Positions 55,441 to 64,000 of a stretch of DNA of 64,000 bases are shown here, piece after piece. Source of the stretch: Iris pallida. Its lineage: Eukaryota; Streptophyta; Magnoliopsida; Asparagales; Iridaceae. The first letter of the stretch is position 1, and each line of letters starts with the position of its first letter. The translations under genes were made by a program, and so were the position numbers. Under the pieces are notes generated by a model. It was not told the origin of the DNA. It did no database searches and saw only the letters and a program-made list of their open reading frames with translations. Location of the stretch: positions 5,626,529 through 5,690,528 of the forward strand of contig JANAVB010044017.1 of assembly GCA_029216955.1 (NCBI GenBank), written 5' to 3'.

Positions 55441-56108
55441 TGGACACGTACTTCATGCATTGGTGGAGTGTAGACGACACCACCATGTACTCATACAGCC
55501 ACGGCCGACCTTACAGGAGGTTGTAGTTGACGTCGACGTCTACGACATGGCAAGCTACTTCATTTCGAAGATTACCAATATGACATTTCAGTCAGATTTT
55601 GCCCAGCGGTTCACTTCTGCTGGCATTGAAACTGCTGATTGTAGTATTGGAAGACGCTAGACAGTGCATCAGGATTCCCAATGTTGAGAGCAGAGTCCTA
55701 GGGATGATGCTGAAGGAACACCCTGGATCAATCTGAATTCGCTTTACTTTGACGGAACTCACATACACTGTGTAATACAGCGGCCTGTTGTACCGGTTGT
55801 GCTTGAGCAGCATGTCTTGTTGGGTGAAGGTTATGTTGGGGATGACCTCCTCCGCACAATGGCAGTGCGCACATGTTGTTGGGATATCCTCAAGCTGCTG
55901 AACCTGACTGATGAAGGACTCAGCATCCTTTAAGGCTTCACAGAGAGCTTCGCGGGTGTCTTTGGAAAGACGAAGAAGCTCGAACAGAGATAAGCGGGCA
56001 GGAGTACCGGCAAGTTGTGCCAGTATGTCAAAGTTGTGGGGCTTGGCTAGCCCCGAAGCATTTTTTCTTCGCAAAGGCTTATCGAAGCGGGCCTCTACGC
56101 GCTTCTGT
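55441..56108 (-). pseudogene. Protease region of E2
   Basis: It carries HNFDILAQLAGTPARLS, ELLRLSKDTRE and IPNITFTQQDMLLK, then active site RIQIDPGCSFSIIP, with the same DPG as E1. It ends with GRPWLYEY after a stop. A frameshift near 56100 joins it to gag. Confidence 0.82.
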
Positions 56109-59100
56109 TTATTGGCTGCTAGAGGTCTGGATGGACCCCCTTCCTGGTAGCAGGGGTGGTGCAGGAAGGCACCACCTCGACGAAAGCTTCGTCAGGTTGG
56201 CGTTCTGCTGCGAACGCGTTTGTATAGGAAGTGCATCTTCCGTGGAGGAAGAGACCATACGGCAAGACTTGGTCTTCTTGCCCTTGGTTTTGGAAGCAGA
56301 GCGTACCCCTGGTTGAGTAACTTCAGAGATGAGGTGTGGATGAACCCATATGATCTCTTTTCGAGATGTGGTGAGTAGGATGAGTCCACTCATGTTGTCA
56401 CGGGTAGGTAGTAGCTTGACCATTTCTATTGTCGCTTTTGGGATAGGGATGACGCCATCTTGTGCTGTGGTTGGCGGCAAGGTGCCAAATTGGAACGATA
56501 CCATGTTGGCCACGACTGTCTTCTCCTCATAATCGACGGAGATGACATTCGTATTGATCATGTGTTGGATGTAATTCTTGAGGACGTAGCAGTCCTGAGT
56601 TGGATGTCCGACAAACCGATGGTAGTGACAGTACCTCGGATTGTCAACTCTTCCAACCTTGTCGGGACGCTTTAGGTTCGATAATTTAATATTATCACCC
56701 TTCTTCAACATCTCGAAGAGTTGTAAGGTGTCTTCATCATTGAAGGAGTAGACCTCCTTTGGCCTCGATACAAGCGGAGGCTTTTGAGTAGGTGCTTGTG
56801 TGCTTTTAGAAGCATTGACGGTCAATGCCTGCTTCCCCTTTGTCTCACGTCCAGGGTTGTTGGTAGCAGGCCATTTTCTCTTGTCCTCAAAGGCAGGAAA
56901 ACTGACTCCCAGAAGGCGAACATTGCATGCCTTCTTTTCAGCTGCTTCGACCTCAATAATTAATGAGCTCCAGTCGGGAGGAGGAGTGGAGTTGAGCCAG
57001 AGCTTAACCGTAGGAAGCATGTTCATGCTGCAGGAGGAGAGGAGTGCATCTTCTGGCATACCCGGAGGCAGTCTCAAGCAAGCTTGTCAGAATCATTCGA
57101 TGAATGCTCGAACAGTCTCTTTTTCCGTCTACCGTACTTCTATAAGGGACGCCATCGTCATATCTTTCCTTCCGTCGTAGAAATGATCGAGAAAGAGGCA
57201 TGTCAAGTCATCAAAGGAGGATATGGAGTTGTCAGGAAGACTGTAGTACAAGTCATAAGCTACTCCTTTCAATGTCCCGACAAACAGGCTGGTGAGTAGC
57301 ACGTCTTCCTTCGGGAGATATCCCGTTTCAGACTGGAAGTATGTCAGATAACGGTGTGGAGAGTCCTTTCCATCGTATGGAGTTAACGTTTGTGGTTAAT
57401 ACTTGGGACGATAGACTACTTTGTTCCATTCGATGGAGTATGGTTGCGGGATCCCCATCTTCTGGCGCTCCTCCTGTCTGTTCTTTGACTCAAAGCGTTC
57501 ACGCAAGTCCCTGATCATCTCAACCACGTCTTTCGTGGAGCTGGGAGTCGGAGAAGATGGTACGGTTTGGAGTTGTATATTCGAAGGTTTCGATACCCGA
57601 GGTACTTCGCGGCAATCGGTATTCAAGGATGCCCGTTGAAGGGGCACACTTGATTCCCCGTTGGCTCCTGGGTCAGGATTGGTGGAAGGTGCCCTGGCCA
57701 AAGCTGACCGTATCTCAAATACTGCTTGAGTCTGTATTTGATTGGAGGCAGAGAGGGTTTTGAGTCCCCCCGCCAAAGTATCCATGCGCTGAACGAGGTA
57801 TGTTGGCGGAGCATCTGACTCCGTATCACCACCTCCTGTCATGTATACTGTCATGACGTGACTGGAAGTGGATGGATCGGTTGAAGCTTTACTTTCAGCC
57901 TCGTTCTCCTGTAAAGAGTCACTTCTCCTGGAGTTTCATCCTGGCTACCTCCAGTTATGTTCTGGAGGATATCTTCGTCTTCGGAATGAGGATCAACAAG
58001 TGCTTGACTACGCCCAGCTATTACTTCCTCTGAAATCTTCTTTCTCATCCGGGTGTCTTCAAACACTCCTGAGGACGGGACAGTCACCTTGGTCTTCCTC
58101 GGCTGGCTCTTACATGAGTATGAGGTCGTGGAGTTGCTAGTCGCCTTTCGGATTGATGAGGGGTTAGAGACTACGTTGCAGGAAGCAACCTTTAGTTTCG
58201 GCTCCTCTTCAATCGACACCTTCTTCCCGAGGCGACGTCGGAGGGGTGTTGACGATTGCAGTCGCTGGAACATAGACTGCCTTTGTGGTAGGACTGCTAT
58301 CTTGCAACAACAGTTGATGGTGACCACAGCACAAGTGTGCCCTATGAGGGGCGCATTGTGCTTGTCGGTCGACTCTCCTGATCGGCATTTGTGAATGATC
58401 ATATTACGCAAATCGTTAGAAGGGAGTCCCACCTTTATACCCCCATCAGGTGCATGGCAATGCCAAGCGTCGGGGTGATCACTTGAACGTTGCACCCCCT
58501 GATCCAGCGCATATGATACGCCCAGATCAGTAGTGGGGGAACAACATTTAGGGTGGTTTGAACCAGCCTCAGACTCACAACCAAAATAGGCGCAAGGGTT
58601 CAAGACCACAGAGTTTGCCTCGAACAGCTTGGTTGAAAGTGCAGCGGGTGAGCCCAAGTGAAACGAGGTCTTTGAAGGTTGGCTCATTCGCGGTGCCGAA
58701 GCACCCGAGTCAACCTTGAATAGCTTACCATCGACAGCGTGCATGATTGTGAGCGCATGCCTCTGACTTACTGTCGGCATAGCACGTTCGAGGCGCGTCG
58801 CCCGTGCCACCTTGGACTTCTTCGTACCAGCCCACTAGGATGTATAGTACTCAGAGTCCAAATTATCCTCGCCATGACAGCGAGTGAGTCTGTCAAAGAT
58901 AGAAGTCTTCCGTGGCGCATCAGAGTTAATGCGCAGGGTATTAGATGCGCCCCTGCTCCGTCGGCGCATCTTCCTTGACTGAGAAGAAGATAGTTGGGGA
59001 ATATGGTCAGACCCACGTTTTCCCCAGAGATGTGCTGCACCCGTGGGCACATCCTGGCTGCTGAGGACGTCAGCGGGAAGGGTAGGCTGCACCGGTACAT

Positions 59101-59347
59101 CCCCTTCAGTGATGGTGCTAGGGGCCTCAAACTTGCGTACCCAGGCTTGGCGAGTCTTCTTCGGCTTCGACAGCCGCTTCGAATGACTTGCTCTGCCTTC
59201 AGAGTTGAACTCCTCATACGCATGTTGATTGAGGTGTATGACTAGTGTCTTGTGGGTGGAGCCCACCTTCACGTCGTCAGATTGCGACATAACTTTCTCA
59301 TCGGAGCAGAAAGATGTTCCCAGCAGAGTCGCCAGCTTGTTTGCCAT
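56109..59347 (-). pseudogene. gag of E2 with N-terminal extension
   Basis: The ATG at 59347 lies ten bases inside the 5' LTR, and the frame reads through the PBS (ATLLGT, as in E1). Pieces: 58835-59347 (N-terminus, shared pattern KTLVIHLNQ), 57851-58810, 57396-57854, and the capsid-like region around 57080-57400 (GVAYDLYYSLPD). The last piece is 56109-57077, with zinc knuckle CHYHRFVGHPTQDC (C-x2-H-x4-H-x4-C). It contains multiple stops and frameshifts. The N-terminal basic stretch RKMRRRSR is a possible nuclear signal. Confidence 0.83.
59318..59334 (-). other. Primer-binding site of E2
   Basis: On the minus strand it reads TGGCGACTCTGCTGGGA, three bases inside the 5' LTR. It is the same type as E1. 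Confidence 0.85.
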
Positions 59348-59659
59348 TAAAATCTTTGAATTAGAATTTCAATCACAAACAGAACAGTATTACAATGTAG
59401 GACTTAGATGTAGTCCTAGGAGTACACTTTTGTTTTTATCTGGGTACTGTGTCGATAGAGCGAGTGGTAATACGTTGACTCCGTTGACGATCTGACGACA
59501 ATTTTAGATTCTCTGAAGGTCTGGGTTGCTCTGGATGCCAGAGCTTTGCGAGGAGAAGCGGACGTTAAGTGTCTCTTCTGGCCTCTGTGAAGGTGCTTCT
59601 CTCTGAGTATGTATGTCTGTCCTTGTCTGTGTGTGTCCATGATGAAGGAATGATCCTTC

Positions 59660-59667
59660 TATTTATA
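59660..59667 (-). promoter_or_regulatory. LTR promoter TATA box of E2 (minus strand)
   Basis: On the minus strand it reads CTATAAATAGAAGG. The left LTR copy has TATGAATA at the matching site. Confidence 0.55.
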
Positions 59668-60508
59668 GATTGCAGGCTGGCTGCTCATACGCGCATATAT
59701 CGGATGCGCCTGGATGTGGAAACGCCACGTGGCTGATGCTGGCGGTGCCGCATGGTTGATGAGCCCTGATTTGGGGATTGAATCCTTCATGTTGTGCCTG
59801 TGGGCTACGGAAGAGCCGATACGTGACAGCTGAGAGGATTCTTCGCTTGCTGAGATCTTGGGTGGTTAGCACCCCTTCATGGACTGAACTGAGTCAAAGG
59901 ACACGTGACGTATGTCCGTGGCTCAAAGATCTCGGATTTGGTGGAGAGTGATCTGACAGGATGCGCCTAGGACTGGGCGCATAGAGAGGACTTTAGCTAT
60001 TGCCTTTAGGGATCAAGAACGAGTCCAAGCGCATGGCTTTGGGGCACATGCAAAGATTTGGACGCATGGATGTGGTGGCACATGCCCTTTGGTTGGCCAC
60101 GTGGCAAGACAGCTCGACCGACCAAACAAAATGATGTGCTGATGTCATCGACCCATCGTCTTCTACTAAGGGTTGGAGGCTCTTCGGGGACGTGTTGCCG
60201 CCTCTGTCATACGACAATAAATACTCGATATGACAGGCGCATGGGCATCTGTCCAGCCTATCACTCAGCATTAAATGCTCGGATCGTGAGCGCATGGGCT
60301 CGATCTCTGTTTTGGGCGCATCAGAAGAAGATGCAGGGATTTGCCATACGGCGTATCCACCTAGGCCCGACTGTTGGGTTCCTAATGTTTTGATTGTGCA
60401 TGTTGACTGGGCTAATTTCGAAAAGACAGATTTATTCCATAAATGTACATTCATTGCACGGACTTCGGAGAGCCTGCCACTTGGCACATGGGTTTGATTT
60501 GTTTAAGC

Positions 60509-60516
60509 TATAAATA
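60509..60516 (+). promoter_or_regulatory. Opposite-strand TATA box in the LTR of E2
   Basis: CTATAAATAGCAG is also present in the left LTR at 24898-24905. There it could feed transcription towards the antisense gene about 1 kb downstream. Confidence 0.4.
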
Positions 60517-61247
60517 GCAGCAAGGAGAGGGTTTTGTTCCTCATTTTCTCCCGTTTACTCAATATAGAGATGTGCCTCTTTTCTTGAGTACGTTCTATCG
60601 ACAGGATGCTCCGGAAGGTAAAGATGCATCGAGTTGTCTTCATACGCACTCGTGAAGATGACTGTTATATCCAAAAATTGGGATCGCAGAATCCCGATGC
60701 AGGCCGAAGGTGCCTGTTGCATCGAAAGATCAGGATATTCGTGTCCCGTCTTCGTTATGCTGGAAGAGCCCCAGATCGGAATAGTGGTGCTCCCATCTTC
60801 CTTGGCCTTTGGAGAGCTCTTCCTCCTGCTAGAGTGGGGTTGATCGCCCGCCCGCGTTATGTTCACATGACTGCTTCCTTTAGCCGAGGCACTTGGTTGA
60901 GACGAAGTGAATCACCTATATTGAGACATCAACGTAATGTGCCTGAATGAGACGCTGAGACGACGTGCCTGATTGATACGTTAGAGTGATACGCCTGAAT
61001 AAGACACTGGAGTAATGGGCCTGCGTGGCTGCTATCTTATTGTGCCTACGTAGCAGCTTTTTCAATGTGCCTTGCTATTTTTAGACTTTCTTTCACTTTC
61101 TGTAAAGGGTCTTTTATGTAAAAAGAAATAGTCTTTGGTCAAGATCCTCTTTTTTGTGTCCTTTGTTGTTTTCTGATGTATTGAACTCTCGATGCATGTT
61201 TGTTTTAGAGCGCATAGTAGATGCGCCAGAAATTCCATGCTTCTATA

Positions 61248-61252
61248 CGCCA
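61248..61252. repeat. Right target-site duplication of E2 (CGCCA)
   Basis: It differs from the left copy (CACCA, 23719-23723) by one transition. Confidence 0.7.
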
Positions 61253-63025
61253 TACCATAAGTTCGTATCACTTATATTCTTTTCCTTGGACCTAAGGAAT
61301 TATATTTTAAATAACCTCTCACTCAATTGTCTATTAATCTCGAGTTAAGTTTTTGGATTCAAAAGTTTCCTCTCAATCATTGAGTCTTGAATATCCGTGA
61401 GATAAGGATTATAAGATTTTACTCATTTTGACTTAGATCATTATCCTTCCTAACCAGTTATTTCTCCTTTCAAGAGGCTGACCTTATACTTGAAGAACAT
61501 GTAATTACACTTTTCTATCTTTATCAACTTGTATGATTTTTTAAACTCCTTTGATATTATTAGAGATACAGTTGGAATAATTTTGATGACTCACAATGAC
61601 AGGACAGCAGCGCACTATCGTCACTCATTTGAATTATCGAGACTACGAGTTCACTGTAGTCAGTAGCACACTGGCGTGGCATGACCCCTAAGTTGAAATA
61701 ATTTCAAGTAAGCGTACGTGATCGAACATTATTAAATTTATGTCTTGGTCATCCAATTTCATCCTTGAGTTGTTATGTCAAGGTTGGATAGAGTTGATAG
61801 AGTATTTGTTATCGCAACATAGCTTGAGTTGTGGAACCAAGGGTTTAATGCAGCTAGTTGTACACTGGCGAGGCATAAATTCTCGGTAAAATGACTTCGA
61901 CTTTGTTCACGAGTTTCGAATACCATAGAGACTACGTCTTGTTGGCATATAACTATTAAGTTTTCAAATTGATTTATGCTTATTCCTAGTCATAATCTTC
62001 TCAATAAACCAAAAATTCTCCCTTCCTTCCTATCCTTCTATTTTTTAGGTTGTCATCTTTAAATGTAATTTCGACTGGATTCCGAAGCTTATCAAGATTT
62101 TGATTCTAAACTCGTGCCTAAATAATTATGGATAAATATTTTAAGCATTTTTTGATTTGATCATCCTTAATCAATTTTGATCATGACTAGACTCCTTTAT
62201 TATATTTTGATCGAGTCAATTTGTATCCTTTCCTAGGTTTGATGCTATGATCATGCCTACACAATCGTTCATGTTGGAACGATTTCGATTGGATCATCCT
62301 TAAAATACTTTTTGATCACGACCAAACTATTCGATTCTATTTCGATCGTGCCAATTTGCTTGTCATCCTAGAATTCAATTCCATGATCATGCCTAAATAA
62401 TTTTGTTCAACTAGTTGTTCGTACCCATATGATTTTAATTTTGATCGACCTTAAACCATTTTTTTTCTTATCAAGACTAAATCATAACCGTGTCTATAAT
62501 TTGAACTAAATCATAGCTAAGGTTATACCTTCATTCTAACTACGGTCATGACTATCTTGATCAAGATCATACTCGTGCCAACTTCCTATTTTCACCCTGC
62601 TTGGATGACTTGCACAATTAGCCTTGATCGTGACTGCCTCTTAGATGCGACTAAAATCCTGTTTAGATTTCATCGAGAACCTTGGTCATTCCTTAAAAAG
62701 TTGGCAATAACTCAACCATGTTGACCATAGATTAGTCGTGCCCAACCAATTCACTCTTGATTGTTCTTAAAAATATTTGCTTGTTATCTAGACCATTTGA
62801 CCGAATACTGGTCCTACCAAATCACACTCTCCTTTTTGTTTATTATATTTATCATTTTTTACGTGTGACTAATTAGATCGTGAATCATATCACTCCCTTG
62901 ATTATACCCTTCGTCGTTTTATTCATATCAATTAAAAAATTTGGTTTCTGATTATTCTTCGTAGTCGTGCCTAATCGTGATCTTTGAAATTTTGAAGACT
63001 AAATATTCCAAGGTGGATAGAATTG
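61253..63025 (+). mobile_element. Internal 3' part of element B, non-coding
   Basis: No ORF is supported. The right end (about 62985-63025) reads GAAATTTTGAAGACTAAATA then CCAAGGTGGATAGAATTG, a decayed version of the 3' signature of C at 49335-49368. With 6068-6680 and 23351-23718 the total is close to the 2.7-kb internal length of C. Confidence 0.45.
62040..62600 (+). repeat. Degenerate ~133-bp repeat, about four units
   Basis: Related units share GATCATCCTTAA, TTTTGATCATGAC, ATTTTGATCG and ATGATCATGCCTA. TCATCCTT-type anchors lie at 62161 and 62294, with a looser one at 62445. Confidence 0.55.
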
Positions 63026-64000
63026 TGACCCACATCCCTGCTTTCAAAATTTTTCTTTTATTTTATTTTAATAAATTTTAGTTAGAAAATAGATTTTATT
63101 TGTAACCACTATCAAATATATTTTGATGACAACATAATTTTTGTCAAACTATTTTGGATTTAGAATTTATAAAATATCGTTTAAATTGTTTGCTAATATT
63201 AATTATCAATTAAATTTATTTTGTTATATTATAGTTAGTTTGATTCACTCTTGGACTAACAAAGATATGCATTGTTTAAATAATATATACCATATTTTCC
63301 AAGTCATTTAAGAAACATAGTATTCATTTAAATTATTATTGTATTATATTTAGATTCGATCAAATGCATTTTTTATATTTTAATAAAATCTTGAATTATT
63401 TCTAAAATTATTATGGATTGATTTTGATTTGTTAGATCCAATATTTATTTAAATCTTAGAAAGATTTGATCATCCTAGTCCTTAAATTTTATGATAAATC
63501 ATTCTAAGGTGGGTAGGTCGTAAGCCCACTTTCTGTTTTCTTACATTCTCCATCTAGTTTATTTTAGTTTAATTATTTTTCCAAATCGGAAAATAATTTT
63601 TGTTGTATTTCTATTTTAGATGTTTTAAAAAAAGGGAGAGGAGAGATTTGCAAAATTTTAGAAGAGATTTTATTCCAGGATTATTTGAATTACTATTTTA
63701 TCAAGAGTTATATTAAATTTAAATTACTACCATATTATTAAGAAGATATTGCATTCGTGGAAAATATACAACTATAAGTATTTGAATTATTCTTGACAAT
63801 ATTTTGACAATTGATTTATTACAAGGATTATTTAAAGTAATAGTTATTATTTTAGACAATATTTTATGAATAATTTCGGGCAGGTTTGGGTCAAATCCCT
63901 AGATTTTTTTTTGGAGTTTCAAAATTTTTTTATTAATTTTTATTCATTTAGTCGCATATTTTATTTGTCAGGGTTGAAGGCAGATTTCGTCAATACTTTG
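63026..64000 (+). mobile_element. Start of a 3' LTR (element B?) and further debris
   Basis: TGTGACCCACATCCC follows the PPT-like box, as an LTR start would. A second PPT-like AAGGTGGGTAGGTCG lies at about 63512-63526, so another element boundary may lie inside. The rest is AT-rich with no gene seen to the end of the window. Confidence 0.35.

Larger units (their letters stand above)
23724..61247 (-). mobile_element. E2: Tat-like Ty3/gypsy retrotransposon with two nested insertions
   Basis: LTRs of 1913 bp (left) and 1910 bp (right) have TGTTTGCC...TTCTACA/TTCTATA ends. The flanks are CACCA on the left and CGCCA on the right, a target duplication with one transition. Removing F (29542-37897) and C (42425-53753) leaves about 17.8 kb with the same order as E1: gag, protease, linker, RT, RNase H, second RNase H and integrase on the minus strand, then an antisense Plant Mobile Domain gene. 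Protein motifs match E1 closely but LTRs do not, so E1 and E2 are related families, not copies of one family. Confidence 0.92.
59338..61247 (-). repeat. Right (5') LTR of E2
   Basis: The 1910-bp LTR has a minus-strand TATAAATA (59660-59667) as likely genomic promoter and a plus-strand TATAAATA (60509-60516). GCGCATG words are frequent. Confidence 0.92.

Noticed and set aside
60606..60950. 114-codon plus-strand ORF in the 5' LTR of E2, with a shorter counterpart at 25106-25339
   Set aside because: LTR copies are duplicates of one sequence, so shared openness is not independent evidence. The left copy is already broken. No domain is recognised.
1..64000. Host protein-coding genes, tRNAs or rRNAs
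   Set aside because: All coding signals trace to retroelements. I saw no tRNA cloverleaf or rRNA-like stretch, although a tRNAscan or BLAST run would be the proper test.

Overview
The window is repeat-derived nuclear DNA of an angiosperm with a repeat-rich genome. Everything I can interpret is LTR retrotransposon or its debris. The plant assignment rests on Tat-type Ty3/gypsy pol with a second RNase H, a Plant Mobile Domain gene, Del/Tekay-like 3' ends and a Copia element primed by tRNA-iMet. I see no ordinary host gene, tRNA, rRNA or prokaryotic feature. The species cannot be named from the sequence.

Layout (labels are mine). Element D (1-326, minus) is a partial LTR. Element A (LTR 1115-4554) lies within an LTR of an older relative, element B (LTR remnant 4555-6067, internal start 6068). 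B appears to hold both large gypsy elements: its internal DNA resurfaces at 23351-23723 and 61253-63025, and its decayed 3' end is near 63025. E1 (6686-23345, minus strand) is a full-length Tat-like Ty3/gypsy element with 823/826-bp LTRs and target duplication GTCAT. E2 (23724-61247, minus) is a diverged relative with 1.91-kb LTRs and target duplication CACCA/CGCCA. E2 carries two younger insertions. F (29542-37897, plus) is a gag-only Copia element with duplication TTTTG. C (42425-53753, plus) is a non-coding large-LTR element with 4.2-4.4-kb LTRs and duplication TTGAG, inserted within the reverse transcriptase of E2.

E1 and E2 share one design. Reading from the right on the minus strand: 5' LTR, a PBS that is itself the first codons of gag, gag, protease, a repeat-rich linker with a G-patch-like stretch, RT, RNase H, a second RNase H and integrase. 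Between integrase and the 3' LTR lies a gene on the opposite (plus) strand. It has its own TATA box, introns and poly(A) signal, and encodes a Plant Mobile Domain followed by a basic/acidic region and a coiled coil. Its first intron has the same position and phase in both elements. E1 has a further small plus-strand reading frame behind its own TATA box.

All polyproteins are broken. Most stops I inspected look like C-to-T changes in CAA, CAG or CGA codons, several confirmed by the intact codon in the other element. The antisense gene and the repeats around it are the most interesting part of the window.
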